This document shows, piece by piece, positions 1 through 9,105 of a DNA stretch of 61,578 bases. Source of the DNA: Candidatus Zixiibacteriota bacterium (GTDB lineage: Bacteria; Zixibacteria; MSB-5A5; SM23-73-2); the NCBI GenBank assembly GCA_030615745.1, contig JAUWYR010000010.1, positions 1 to 61,578 of the forward strand, in the 5' to 3' direction. Position numbers and translations under genes: made by a program. The notes under the pieces were generated by a model. The model made no database searches. It worked only from the letters and a program-made list of their open reading frames with translations, and had not been told where the DNA came from. Numbering within the stretch: the stretch's first letter is position 1; every line of letters starts with the position of its first letter.

Positions 1-1353
1 CTGGACACTCTTTATACTGAAGATGAATGGTTCAGCCCAATAGATTACTCGGATGGCAAATTGCTCTGCAACAGATGGTTTTCTTGGTCAGAGAGTCAGT
101 TGTTTGTTTTTGAACCGGAGACTAAAAAAAGCTGGAACCTAACTGATAAAGGTCTTTTTTATGGAGGAAGATTTACACTGGATGGTAAAGTGGTCACCTT
201 AACTTCAGCCTTTTCAAAAGAGAATGAATTCACAAAATTTGCTACTGTTAATCTGAATAAGCCTAAAAAGCTGAAACTTTTATATGACCCAAAAATGGAG
301 ACCGATGATTATTATCTTGTTAAAAAGGCTGAGACTGTGGTTGCTTTGCTTAACAGGGATGGATATTCTCAATTAGTAGCATTTGATTTAAATGGTAACC
401 CGGTCGATTGTCCTCAACTTGATATTGGGGTGGTAAGGAGCATTTCGGGTAATGACTATGGGGACTTAGTTTTAGATTTCTCCTCTCCTAAAACTTCTCC
501 TAACTGTTTTAAGTTTCGCTTAGGAGACGAGAGTATTGAAAAGGTTGCAGATGTTGCTACCTTTGGATTCGATTTTTCCAATGTTAACGTTGAGGTAATT
601 CATTATAAATCCTCAGATGGAGTTGAGATCCCTGCACTTTTATATACTCCTCTGGATGCGAAAAAAGATGGTTCTAATCCAGCCATAGTGGTTTATCATG
701 GTGGTCCACTCCGTCAGTCCAGACCCTATTTTCAAAGAAACATAGCCTTTGCTTTAAGTCGTGGTATAGTCCTTTTATTTCCCAATGTGAGAGGCTCCAC
801 CGGTTACGGTCCTTCCTGGGAGCGTGCTGATAATCTTGAGGGAAGGGAACAGTCTTTAGTCGATTGCGAGAAGGCATTAGATTTCCTTTTTGATAATGGT
901 TGGTCTAATCCAGAAAAAACAGCTATCTGGGGTGCTTCCTATGGTGGGTATGTTGTCGATTATTTAAGTGTAAAGGTTCCCGATAAGTTTGCATGTGCAG
1001 TTTCTGATGCAGGGTTCTCGGATATAGACCACACCAATACCCACGCTGATGTTACCTTTCAGAAGGGCTGGGAAAGGGAGATGGGTCCTACAGGAAGCGA
1101 GCTTACCCGTAAACTTTCTCCGATATGGTACGCAGAAAATGTCAAGAAGCCTATTCTCGTAACTGCTGGATTTTACGACCGCAGGGTTCCGGGCAGTGAT
1201 CCTCGAAGATTCGGTTGGGTTCTTAACAAACTGGGGAAGGATGTGCTCTATTATGAGGAGACCGAGGCAGGACACGGTGCGGCTAAAAAGAGTCAATCGA
1301 TAAAAGAGTACGCACGGATGTATGTTTTTATGCTTGAGCATATCGCTGATTAG
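1..1353 (+). CDS. S9 family (prolyl oligopeptidase-type) serine peptidase, 5' truncated by window edge
   Basis: The reading frame is open from base 1, so the true start lies outside the window; 450 residues are present. The N-terminal part is beta-rich, as in the propeller of acyl-aminoacyl/prolyl oligopeptidases. The C-terminal half is an alpha/beta hydrolase with the nucleophile Ser in G-A-S-Y-G-G (Ser codon 937-939), the acid in GFYDRRVP (Asp codon 1177-1179) and the base in AGHG (His codon 1273-1275); the oxyanion segment YHGGP is also present. The family cleaves short peptides, often at Pro or acyl-amino acids. A terminator follows directly, so it is the last gene of its unit. Family assignment is firm; substrate is unknown. 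Confidence 0.9.
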   Translation: MDTLYTEDEWFSPIDYSDGKLLCNRWFSWSESQLFVFEPETKKSWNLTDKGLFYGGRFTLDGKVVTLTSAFSKENEFTKFATVNLNKPKKLKLLYDPKMETDDYYLVKKAETVVALLNRDGYSQLVAFDLNGNPVDCPQLDIGVVRSISGNDYGDLVLDFSSPKTSPNCFKFRLGDESIEKVADVATFGFDFSNVNVEVIHYKSSDGVEIPALLYTPLDAKKDGSNPAIVVYHGGPLRQSRPYFQRNIAFALSRGIVLLFPNVRGSTGYGPSWERADNLEGREQSLVDCEKALDFLFDNGWSNPEKTAIWGASYGGYVVDYLSVKVPDKFACAVSDAGFSDIDHTNTHADVTFQKGWEREMGPTGSELTRKLSPIWYAENVKKPILVTAGFYDRRVPGSDPRRFGWVLNKLGKDVLYYEETEAGHGAAKKSQSIKEYARMYVFMLEHIAD

Positions 1354-1373
1354 ATATATAAAAATTTAAGATG

Positions 1374-1410
1374 AAAAGAGGCTTTCGAGATATTTCGGAA
1401 GCCTCTTTTT
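1374..1410 (+). terminator. Rho-independent terminator of the S9 peptidase gene
   Basis: An inverted repeat (AGAGGCTTTC pairing with GGAAGCCTCT, one G-T pair) is followed by a run of five T. It starts 20 bases after the stop codon. Confidence 0.85.
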
Positions 1411-1513
1411 GGTTTGATTAAGAAGAAAATCTTACCATAGAAAAAAAGATTTAGATTTCTTTTTGGGGATTTGATTTTTGAGGGATGGAGGTGAAGTAAT
1501 CTTTTGTCTTGTT

Positions 1514-1978
1514 CTATTTATCCCCAACTTTGAATTCTTTGTTTAAAGCTTCGAGGACTTTTGAGGCATCTGCCTCTGCAATCATACAGGTAAGAGAAGT
1601 TCCTGAGGAGGAAACCGCATGCACGTTGATTTTGTTAGCGGATAAGACCTCAAAAAGACGTTTGCCGATTCCAGAGGTGAAGGCTAAGTCTGGACTTTCA
1701 AGACAGATCAATGCCACGTTGAAATCGGTGGATAGGCTGTATGCGCCTATGTCGTGCTGGACCTTTTTCAGTGTAACGATGGCTGGCTCAAGGTCTTTTT
1801 TACTCACAGATAGGGTGATGTTCGATTTTCCTTCGGTTAAAGGGGTGGAGGAGACTAAAAAGACGTTTATCCCCCGAGTCCACAAACTTCCAAAGACCTG
1901 AGCCCCGATTCCCGGGCGATCCGGCACCTGATTTAATGTGATCGCAGCTATCTCAGTATTAGCGGTTATCTGAAACAT
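1514..1978 (-). CDS. Stand-alone tandem ACT-domain protein, aspartokinase regulatory type
   Basis: The 154-residue product holds two ACT domains (about residues 8-75 and 83-150) resembling the amino-acid-binding regulatory tail of aspartate kinase: PDRPGIGAQVFGSLWTRGIN in the first and a LICLESPDL...GIGKRLFEVLSANKINV stretch in the second. No kinase domain is present. I chose the ATG at 1978 because AGGAGG lies 11 bases upstream; an in-frame start further upstream would add 24 unlikely residues. Such proteins are thought to sense amino acids and act on a partner, but no partner is visible here. The function is inferred from fold only. Confidence 0.8.
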   Translation of the reverse strand: MFQITANTEIAAITLNQVPDRPGIGAQVFGSLWTRGINVFLVSSTPLTEGKSNITLSVSKKDLEPAIVTLKKVQHDIGAYSLSTDFNVALICLESPDLAFTSGIGKRLFEVLSANKINVHAVSSSGTSLTCMIAEADASKVLEALNKEFKVGDK

Positions 1979-2157
1979 CGGTATAATATCCTCCTGCAGA
2001 AGTGTTATAAACTGTTTTAAAAACCTTTTGAAGCTAACTATAGAATACAAAATTTTTCTTATAAGTCAACTGTTTTTGATCTGAACCTAAAGGTTTTTTG
2101 CTGGGCAAAGGTTTATCCATTTCCCAGCTTTAAAAGAACGATTGACCTACTTTTTGC

Positions 2158-2196
2158 TAAAAGGAGTGCAATCCATATGGATTGCACTCCTTTTTT
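2158..2196 (+). terminator. Perfect palindromic hairpin with T-tract
   Basis: GGAGTGCAATCC and GGATTGCACTCC form a 12-bp stem around ATAT, preceded by A residues and followed by six T. It lies between divergent genes, so no gene on the + strand obviously uses it. It may insulate the following gene from read-through or end a short unannotated transcript. Confidence 0.6.
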
Positions 2197-2318
2197 GGTT
2201 GCTAACAGTGGTGATTCAAGTCTACCTCGGGTTGGAGTATTGTATATAATTTTATGTTGTCTGTTGGTCTTAAGACCAACAGAAAGCAAAAAAAGTGTTA
2301 ATTCACTTTCAAAAGCTC

Positions 2319-2347
2319 TTGACAAAAGTCGACAAATTTTTAATAAT
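2319..2347 (+). promoter_or_regulatory. Candidate sigma-70 promoter upstream of the P5C dehydrogenase gene
   Basis: TTGACA at 2319-2324 and AATAAT at 2342-2347 are separated by 17 bp. The start codon is about 220 bases downstream, so the leader would be long. The rest of the 2051-2565 gap holds a TTGGTC/GACCAA hairpin at 2261-2282 and nothing else recognisable. Confidence 0.45.
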
Positions 2348-2565
2348 ATGCTTCAATTGTGTTCCTTGGTACTTTTAGAGAGGTTTGAATTTTTTTTGAG
2401 AAATTGGCTTTTAGATTTCAACTGGAGTGCCCACTGTAGACAAAGGCAAAGAGAAATATCCGCATTTTGCATAGGCTTATAAGTAAAGCTAAAGCTTTAC
2501 AATCCAGTAATTCTAACCTCTGCATTTGATTTTTTCAGAAGTCTCTTAAATGAAAGGAGTAAACG

Positions 2566-4170
2566 ATGGATTTGACTTACTCGGGTATTTCCAAGCCAAC
2601 AAACGAACCTGTTTTTTCTTATCCTGAAGGGTCGGAGCAGAGGGAGAAGTTAAATCAGGCTATAAAAAAGTTCACTCAACAAAAAGAGCCTAAGATTCTT
2701 TTCCCTATAATCGATGGCAAGGAGGTTACAACTGGAAATTTAGCTGAGACAAGACGTCCCGGAGATTGGTCTTCTGTTTTGGCAAAACATCACCTTTGTT
2801 CTGAGGAGCAAATAAATTTGGCTATCGATTCTGCATTGAGGGCAAAAAAAACCTGGTCCTCCCTTTCACCATTTGAAAGGGCTCAGATTTTCTGGAGGGC
2901 TGGGGAGGTGATGAGAAAAAGAAGATATGAATTAGTTGCAGGTGCGATGTTAGAGGTGGACAAGATTGCTTTTGAGGCGGATGGTGATCTGGCTGAGCTT
3001 ATTGACTTTTTTGATTTTAATCCGTATTGGGCTTTAACAAAGATATATCCTGAACAGCCAGATTCAGTAAAGGGTGAAACCAATACCTGCGTTTGGAGAC
3101 CTTTAAAGGGTTTTGTCGCGGCGATAACTCCCTGGAATTTTCCTTTGGCAATTGGTGGTAACCTTCCCACCTCACCTGCTATAATGGGTAATGTTGTGGT
3201 CTGGAAGCCATCATCTGATTCTGTTTTGACTGCATCTTTGATTATGGATTGTCTTTTAGAGGCGGGTCTCCCCTCAGGGGTTATCAATCTAGTATTTGGT
3301 CGAGGCAGTGTTATGGGTAAAGGTTTGATAGGTGACGAGAGATTGGGCGGTATTCATTTTACAGGCTCTTTGGAGGTCGGGAGATGGCTAGCTGAAAAGG
3401 TTGGTGCTAATACTTCAAGAGGTTTTCCTCGAATAGTTGCGGAGTGTGGTGGAAAGGATTTCATCTTCGCACATGAATCTGCAAATCTTGAAGCTTTAGC
3501 CTGGGGAATTGTGGCTGGTGGATATGGTTATCAGGGTCAGAAATGCAGTGCAGCATCAAGAATATATGTTCCCCAAAAGATATGGCAAAAGTTAAAAAAG
3601 CTTTTAGTGGAGAGGTTATCTAAGCTCAAAGTTGGAGATGTTACTGACCCTGAGGTTGTGATGGGCGCAGTGATTAATAAAGCTTCCTGGGAAAGTATCA
3701 AAGGATATATTGACAAAGCTATTGGTGACCCTGATTGTGAGATAGTTTTCGGTGGAAAGTGCTGGAATGAGCCAGGTTGGTTTGTTGAGCCGACTTTGAT
3801 TTTGACCAAAAATCCGAGACATAAACTGATGACAGAGGAGATCTTCGGACCGGTGGTAACAGTTTATCTTTTCGATGAGAATGATTATGATAAGGCTTTG
3901 TCTGAGGTGGTTGAGTCGACCAACTATGCTTTGACCGGCTCACTTTATTCCGAGGATTTGAGTTTCACTAACAAGGCAATTCCGATTTTAATGAATGGAG
4001 CTGGTAACCTCTACATAAATGATAAGCCAACCGGTGCTATTGTTTCCCGTCAGTGGTTTGGCGGTGATGGAAGCTCTGGAACAAATAATAAGGCTGGTAG
4101 CTTTTTGAATCTATTAGTCTGGACCAGCCCATCTGTTATCAAATGGGCAACCTATCCGAGGAAGGAGTAG
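2566..4170 (+). CDS. pruA: 1-pyrroline-5-carboxylate dehydrogenase (L-glutamate gamma-semialdehyde dehydrogenase)
   Basis: This 534-residue cytosolic enzyme belongs to the aldehyde dehydrogenase superfamily and should oxidise glutamate semialdehyde/P5C to glutamate with NAD(P), the second step of proline catabolism. Visible motifs are ITPWNFPLAI, FTGSLEVG, ECGGKD (general base Glu), GQKCSAASR (catalytic Cys) and EEIFGPV. The P5CDH-type C-terminus GGDGSSGTNNKAG...LNLLVWTSP distinguishes it from other ALDHs. Length matches the usual 510-545. AAAGGAG lies 6 bases before the ATG. No proline dehydrogenase is adjacent, so the partner must be elsewhere. The P5CDH assignment is strong. Confidence 0.93.
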   Translation: MDLTYSGISKPTNEPVFSYPEGSEQREKLNQAIKKFTQQKEPKILFPIIDGKEVTTGNLAETRRPGDWSSVLAKHHLCSEEQINLAIDSALRAKKTWSSLSPFERAQIFWRAGEVMRKRRYELVAGAMLEVDKIAFEADGDLAELIDFFDFNPYWALTKIYPEQPDSVKGETNTCVWRPLKGFVAAITPWNFPLAIGGNLPTSPAIMGNVVVWKPSSDSVLTASLIMDCLLEAGLPSGVINLVFGRGSVMGKGLIGDERLGGIHFTGSLEVGRWLAEKVGANTSRGFPRIVAECGGKDFIFAHESANLEALAWGIVAGGYGYQGQKCSAASRIYVPQKIWQKLKKLLVERLSKLKVGDVTDPEVVMGAVINKASWESIKGYIDKAIGDPDCEIVFGGKCWNEPGWFVEPTLILTKNPRHKLMTEEIFGPVVTVYLFDENDYDKALSEVVESTNYALTGSLYSEDLSFTNKAIPILMNGAGNLYINDKPTGAIVSRQWFGGDGSSGTNNKAGSFLNLLVWTSPSVIKWATYPRKE

Positions 4171-4654
4171 AAAGGAGAGAGTTTATTTAAAAATTGTAAA
4201 ATTTTATCAAGTATCTTTTACTTGTTAGAGCGGGGTACCCTTACCCTGCTCTTATAGGTCAAGGGTGAGGGCACCTTTGACTAACTCCTTGAATCTTGTG
4301 GATGCCTGCCCGGCCAGGGATAACATCCACAAGGAGCAACTAACAATAAACGGAAAACGGTTAACGGAAAACAGTAAACGGTTAACGGTAAACGGAAAAC
4401 AGAAAACAGAATACCTTAAATCTTTATCTGCCTGCTGTTTACTGCCTGCTGAAACTTTTCTTTCTCAAATTCATTAACCAGCTCGGACAAGGGTTGAACC
4501 ATTATCCAGTCAAGCTAAAGTCGTAGATCCCGTTTATGCGGGGCTTGACACTCCAGTTAAAATTTGGCTTGCTATGACCTATGAATTATTATATCATTAA
4601 AATCCTGTTGAAGAAATTTATGAAATTTTTGCTTTTAATCTGAAAGAATCGTAA
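4171..4654. repeat. Intergenic gap with two-hairpin module, nomadic palindrome and heptamer array
   Basis: No gene is seen. 4228-4251 is a GAGCGGGGTA/TACCCTGCTC hairpin and 4258-4284 a GTCAAGGGTG/CACCTTTGAC hairpin; this pair recurs at 7.8, 40.2, 47.6 and 50.05 kb. At 4304-4319 the palindrome CCTGCCCGGCCAGG sits inside the loop of a GTGGATG/CATCCAC hairpin. 4344-4415 is a degenerate 7-bp array (GGAAAAC, GGTAAAC, GGTTAAC, AGTAAAC). 4481-4503 resembles 50218-50240. Confidence 0.8.
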
Positions 4655-5887
4655 ATGAGCCTTTTTAATCTATCCAGACTTTTTAAAGAATATGATTACC
4701 GGCTGTGGATTTTAGCTTTTGGGTGGATGGTCTCGGCTATGGGATTTGCTATGATTATTCCTTTTATTAGCATCTATTTTTATCAGGAATTAAAAATTCC
4801 TATGAGTATTGTGGGTGCAGTATTTGGTATCGCCTCTTTAGGCAGGGCTTTGTTCGGTGTAATCGGAGGGGAGATTTCTGACCGATTGGGGAGAGTAAAG
4901 GTTATGGGTTATGCCCAGATTCTTCGAGGGATAGCTTTTCTTGTAGTCTCCTGGGTTATCTCAAAGGGTGGAGGATTTTTACCTATAGCTTTTTTAGTGG
5001 TTTTCAGTTCTCTTTTAGGAGGTTTTTTTCAGCCGGTAGCTCATGCTATGGTCGCAGATGTGGTCGGAAAGGAGAAAAGGGTTGAAGGGTTCAGTATAGT
5101 AAGAATTGGGGGGAACTTGGGCTGGGCTATTGGTCCTGCTATCGGGGGTTTTGTCTCTGCTGTGTCCTATTCGCTTCTTTTTCTTATTGCAGCTTTTTTC
5201 ACTTTTATCTCCTCGTCTCTGATTCTATCTTTTATTAAAGAGACTCTTCGAAAAAATGAAGGTTTGACAAGATTCAAATTTAAAGACCTCCTGGAGATAA
5301 GAAAGGATAGGCTTTTTTTCATCTATTGCGGGATTACCCTGGTTTTATTTATTGTTGTTGCTCAACTGATAGCTACATTTTCGGTTTACTCTGTGGAATG
5401 GGTTGGAATCTCGAAAAATCAATTAGGGCTCCTTTATACTTTGAATGGACTTATTGTGGTTTTTTTTCAGTTTCCTATGTCCAAGCTTATTGGAAGATAT
5501 AAATTGACCAGGGTTTTGTTTTTTGGTTCCTTAATTTATATGGTCGGATATTCATCTGTGGGTTTTGCTAATTCATTTTTTTGGCTTTTTTTGAGTATGG
5601 GGGTTATTACCTTAGCTGAGATTGTGGTTATGCCCGCTTCTATGGCAATTGTGGCTAATATGTCAAAAGAATCACACTATGGCAGATATATGGGGACTTT
5701 CGGACTATTTAATTCTTTTGCCTGGTCCTTAGGTCCTTTTATAGGAGGTGTTCTTTTGGATGTTTTAGCTGAAAACTCTGTGTTTATCTGGTCAGGAATA
5801 TCGATTTTAGCGTTATTTTCATCTTTTGGATATAAATGGCTCGGAAGTAAGTTGCCCGAATCTTTTAACTTGCAATCCAAAGTTTGA
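4655..5887 (+). CDS. Major facilitator superfamily transporter
   Basis: The 410-residue product shows about 12 hydrophobic segments and the MFS loop 2-3 signature GGEISDRLGRVKV near residue 70, so it is an inner-membrane secondary transporter of the drug/sugar efflux type. A second-half partner motif is weak (KLIGRYKLTR). The start ATG has only a poor ribosome site (AAAGAA). The gene is followed 29 bases later by the pyruvate kinase C-domain gene, with which it may be co-transcribed. The substrate cannot be told from sequence. Confidence 0.85.
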   Translation: MSLFNLSRLFKEYDYRLWILAFGWMVSAMGFAMIIPFISIYFYQELKIPMSIVGAVFGIASLGRALFGVIGGEISDRLGRVKVMGYAQILRGIAFLVVSWVISKGGGFLPIAFLVVFSSLLGGFFQPVAHAMVADVVGKEKRVEGFSIVRIGGNLGWAIGPAIGGFVSAVSYSLLFLIAAFFTFISSSLILSFIKETLRKNEGLTRFKFKDLLEIRKDRLFFIYCGITLVLFIVVAQLIATFSVYSVEWVGISKNQLGLLYTLNGLIVVFFQFPMSKLIGRYKLTRVLFFGSLIYMVGYSSVGFANSFFWLFLSMGVITLAEIVVMPASMAIVANMSKESHYGRYMGTFGLFNSFAWSLGPFIGGVLLDVLAENSVFIWSGISILALFSSFGYKWLGSKLPESFNLQSKV

Positions 5888-5916
5888 ATGTTTAAATTTT
5901 AAAAAAGGAGATTTTT

Positions 5917-6489
5917 ATGTTTGATCAAGAAGTTTTATATTTTGAAACACCAGGACCACAGAACACTGATTTGACATTGGAGTTTGCAAAAAAGAGGGCT
6001 CAAAAATTGGGTATCAAGGATATAGTTGTTGCGAGCACAAAGGGTGATACCGGTATTAAGGCGGCGAAGTTGTTTTTAGGTTTTAACCTAATTGTTGTGT
6101 CTCATTCTACAGGATTTAAAGAGCCTAATTTACAAGAATTGAGTCAAAAGAATGAAGAACAGATAAAAAAAGAAGGGGGAAAGGTTTTAACCTGTTTGCA
6201 TCCTTTTGGTGGAATAGGAAGAGCAATAAGAAAAAGGCTTGATACCTATCAGACAGATGAGATAATCGCATATACTCTTAGAACTTTTGGTGAAGGGACT
6301 AAGGTCGCAGTGGAAATCTGTATGATGGCTTGTGATGCGGGTCTTATCCCTTCTAAAAAAGATATTATTTCTATTGGCGGAACCAAATCAGGGGCTGATA
6401 CTGCTTTGCTTTTAAAATCAGCAAATACTCAGAGCTTTTTTGAGCTCGAGATAAAAGAGATTATCTGTAAGCCGAGGGTTTGCAGATAA
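5917..6489 (+). CDS. Stand-alone pyruvate kinase alpha/beta (C-terminal) domain protein
   Basis: The 190-residue product matches the C-terminal allosteric domain of pyruvate kinase (PF02887 type) without the catalytic barrel. It begins with a KKRAQKLGIKDIVVASTKGDTGIKAAKL-like Rossmann motif and ends with ISIGGTKSGADTALLLK. Single-domain members are widespread in bacteria and archaea and are of unknown function. AAGGAG lies 7 bases before the ATG. It is not a pyruvate kinase fragment by decay, since it has its own ribosome site and normal ends. Confidence 0.8.
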   Translation: MFDQEVLYFETPGPQNTDLTLEFAKKRAQKLGIKDIVVASTKGDTGIKAAKLFLGFNLIVVSHSTGFKEPNLQELSQKNEEQIKKEGGKVLTCLHPFGGIGRAIRKRLDTYQTDEIIAYTLRTFGEGTKVAVEICMMACDAGLIPSKKDIISIGGTKSGADTALLLKSANTQSFFELEIKEIICKPRVCR

Positions 6490-6727
6490 TTTGAGGTTGT
6501 TGCCGAAATCAACAAATGTCACCCTGAACGAAGTGAAGGGTCTTTTATGTCGCAGGAAAAATGAGATTCTTCCCCCGCCAAAGGCGGGGTCAGAATGACA
6601 CAATGGAGTTGAGCAACAGCCCCATTTAACACTTTTACTAAATTATTAAAAGAGATCTAAAAGAAAGTTGGAACCTTTCCAAAAGATGGTTGTAGAAAAA
6701 TAAAAAACCTAAAGATAGGAGGTAGAG

Positions 6728-7753
6728 ATGTTTAAAAAAACTTTGATTTTAAGTTTAATCCTTTTCTTTGTAACTGGTTTGGTTGTATCCCCTTCTGTTT
6801 TCTCTCAAGAATCTTATAAACAAGCAAAAAAAGGCTGGCTGGGTGTTTATATTGATAACGTTGAATGGGATATGGTAGAAGCTTTAGATTTGGAATCTGA
6901 TGAAGGTGTCTTGATCTCTGAAGTGGTGGATGAAAGCCCTGCGAAAAAAGCTGGACTTCAAGCGGGTGATGTTGTTTTATCTTTCAACAAGAAAAAAGTT
7001 GAGGATGTGAGCCAGTTTATGAAATTGGTAGAGAAAACTAAGCCTGGACAAAGGGTAGAAATCAAAGTTATCCGAGATGGGGAAAAGAAAGTTATTTTTG
7101 TAAAGATAGGGAAAAGACCAAAAGAGGGTCTTCATTATTCAATTATTGAAAAGGAGAAGGGGATTAAACCATGGTTTTATAGTATGCGGATATCTTTTAT
7201 GGGAAAAGTTGGTCTGAAGATGCAGGATTTAACTGAACAATTGGGTGAGTATTTCGGGGTGAAGGATGGAGAAGGTGCTTTGATAACTGATGTGGATGAG
7301 GATGGACCAGCACAAAAATCTGGACTTAAGGCAGGGGATGTCATAGTTAAAGTTGATGGAGAAAAGATTGAGGATACCGATGATGTCTGGGATATCTTAT
7401 CTGAGAAAGAGGAAGGTGATAGGGTTAAAATCGAGGTTCTGAGAAGGCATAAGAAAAGGGTTTTTACTCTAAAAATAGAGGAGGATGAGGAGTGGTTTTC
7501 TAAGTTTTTCCCTGAAGTCCCCAAAGTTGTGGTTCCCGAAGTTCCCAGAGTTGTTGTTCCTGAAAAGAAGAAATTGAGAGTTCAGTTAAAAGAGGAATTT
7601 AAAGAAGAAGCACTGCGAAAAAAAATGGAGAGTCTGAAAAGAGAATTAGATCAATTTTGGGAAAAAGACTTACGCAAAGAGATGGAGAAATTGAAAAGGG
7701 AATTAAATGAGTTAAAAGAGGAGCTTGAAGAGCTGAAGAAGGAGATTTATTAG
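6728..7753 (+). CDS. Exported protein with two PDZ domains and a C-terminal coiled coil
   Basis: Residues 1-27 are a Sec signal peptide (cleavage after VFS). PDZ domains lie at about 35-130 (GWLGVYID...SPAKKAGLQAGDVVLSF) and 165-255 (GPAQKSGLKAGDVIVKVDG). A Pro-Val linker (PKVVVPEVPRVVVPE) leads to a charged coiled coil at about 285-341. The layout resembles the PDZ part of HtrA/DegQ proteases, but no trypsin-like domain is present, so it is probably a periplasmic scaffold or adaptor. AGGAGG lies 6 bases before the ATG. Confidence 0.85.
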   Translation: MFKKTLILSLILFFVTGLVVSPSVFSQESYKQAKKGWLGVYIDNVEWDMVEALDLESDEGVLISEVVDESPAKKAGLQAGDVVLSFNKKKVEDVSQFMKLVEKTKPGQRVEIKVIRDGEKKVIFVKIGKRPKEGLHYSIIEKEKGIKPWFYSMRISFMGKVGLKMQDLTEQLGEYFGVKDGEGALITDVDEDGPAQKSGLKAGDVIVKVDGEKIEDTDDVWDILSEKEEGDRVKIEVLRRHKKRVFTLKIEEDEEWFSKFFPEVPKVVVPEVPRVVVPEKKKLRVQLKEEFKEEALRKKMESLKRELDQFWEKDLRKEMEKLKRELNELKEELEELKKEIY

Positions 7754-7756
7754 TTT

Positions 7757-7786
7757 TTGGGCGGAGAAAAACTCCGCCCCTACGTG
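7757..7786 (+). terminator. Hairpin terminator of the PDZ gene
   Basis: GGGCGGAG and CTCCGCCC pair around five A directly after the stop codon; a TTTTT run follows seven bases later, which is slightly distant for a classical terminator. Confidence 0.5.
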
Positions 7787-7902
7787 TTTTTATTGAGGCA
7801 CTGTTGGTCAAGGGTACCTTACCCTTGACCGTTTTGCATCGGGGTAGGGTACCCCGATGGAACAAGGGAGGTGATAAGGTAGCCCGATGGAACAAGGAAA
7901 AA

Positions 7903-7964
7903 GGTGTCAGGACTTCCACCGAAGGTGGATCCGCCTTTGGCGGAGAGGTCCCGACACAACACAA
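7903..7964. repeat. 62-bp direct repeat, left copy (3' side of the M48 gene)
   Basis: It matches 8813-8874 at 60 of 62 positions. Outer arms TGTCAGGAC/GTCCTGACA enclose two hairpins, CCACC-GAA-GGTGG and CCGCC-TTT-GGCGG, so the element can form a three-way junction. It ends one base before the stop codon of the M48 gene. Confidence 0.9.
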
Positions 7965-7965
7965 G

Positions 7966-8769
7966 TTATTTTAAGCGATCTTTTATTTTTTGATAGTTAT
8001 CTGCAAAGAAAGGTAGGTTTTCTACTTTAGGGTCAAAAGCTCTTATCTGATTTTCCACTTTTTTTATTCTCTGATCTGTTGGAGGATGAGAGGCTAAAAG
8101 TTTTTCGAAAAATTTAGGGTCGCTTTTGGATAATTTTTTAAGTTTTTCAAGAAGCTGAACCATTCCCTCGGGGTTATATCCAGAGTTGGTCATATAATAT
8201 GTTCCGAATTCATCCGCCTCGAATTCATTTTCTCTACTATATCCCTGAAGGAGAATTGCCACCCCTGCGCTTATTGCATTTTGGGTTAACTGGCTTGATT
8301 CACCTAAGGCTATAGATAAAAGAATCTGAAATCCTAATACCTTTTGAAGCCTTTTTATTCCATGTCTTGCCACAATATGAGAAATCTCATGGGCTATAAC
8401 TCCTGCAAGCTGTGCCTCGTTGTCCATTATATTCAAAAGCCCGGTATATATGTAAATGAATCCTCCTGGACAGGCGAAGGCGTTGACTATGGGGGTGTCT
8501 ATGACTGAAAAATGATATTTCAGATCGGGTCGGTCTGATATTTTTGCTATTTTTTGACCGACCTGATTAACATAGCTATTTAGAATTTCGTCTTTTGAGA
8601 TCGGATTTGTGCTATCAATCTCTTGTGCGAACTCTTTGCCAAGGGATACCTCCTGTTTGGTTGAGATCAAAATCAGGCTCTTTTTTCCACCAGGACCGGT
8701 GGTGGCACAAAATAAGAGTAAGAGAGTTGAGAGAAGAGATATGAGGATAATTATTTTTGGTCTATGCAT
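7966..8769 (-). CDS. M48-family zinc metalloprotease, predicted lipoprotein
   Basis: The 267-residue product begins with a lipoprotein signal (residues 1-20, lipobox LLF-Cys21) and carries the HExxH zinc site HEISH with the third ligand in ENEFEADEFG, as in LoiP/BepA-type periplasmic peptidases that survey outer-membrane assembly. The ligand spacing and length are normal. The ribosome site is weak (AAAGAAA). The gene is framed on both sides by near-identical 62-bp repeats. Family firm; role in outer-membrane quality control is inferred from the family. Confidence 0.9.
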   Translation of the reverse strand: MHRPKIIILISLLSTLLLLFCATTGPGGKKSLILISTKQEVSLGKEFAQEIDSTNPISKDEILNSYVNQVGQKIAKISDRPDLKYHFSVIDTPIVNAFACPGGFIYIYTGLLNIMDNEAQLAGVIAHEISHIVARHGIKRLQKVLGFQILLSIALGESSQLTQNAISAGVAILLQGYSRENEFEADEFGTYYMTNSGYNPEGMVQLLEKLKKLSKSDPKFFEKLLASHPPTDQRIKKVENQIRAFDPKVENLPFFADNYQKIKDRLK

Positions 8770-8812
8770 TTTCTTTAAAACCTTTAAATAGTTGCGTCAG
8801 GAGCTTTAAAAT

Positions 8813-8874
8813 GGTGTCAGGACTTCCACCGAAGGTGGATCCGCCTTTGGCGGAGAGGTCCTGACATAACACAA
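8813..8874. repeat. 62-bp direct repeat, right copy (5' side of the M48 gene)
   Basis: Second copy of the element at 7903-7964, same orientation, two substitutions. Confidence 0.9.
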
Positions 8875-9105
8875 AGAAACTTCGTTTGTTATTCAATTTC
8901 GCAGAGGGATAAACCCTCTGCTACGCGTAGTAGCCGCAACCTTCAGGTTGCGTAAGTGATTTATCGCCCCGCTAAGCGGGGCGGCTACCACTAATGATCA
9001 ATAGTGCCATTCCAATTAAATAATGTAAATTGTTCAGTAGGGGAGGGGCTCGTCCCCTCCCAGCCACCGGTGGGAGACCACAAGGGTCTTCCCTACATAT
9101 TAGGT
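8875..9105. repeat. Intergenic palindromic repeats
   Basis: No gene is seen. Short hairpins follow one another: GCAACC-TTCA-GGTTGC near 8937-8951, CGCCCCGCTAAGCGGGGCG near 8966-8984, GGGGAGGGG/CCCCTCCC near 9041-9060 and CCACCGGTGG near 9063-9072. They look like REP-type elements. Confidence 0.6.

Noticed and set aside
2880-3943. Minus-strand frames within the P5C dehydrogenase gene
   Set aside because: They are shadows of the well-supported coding strand with no recognisable domains.
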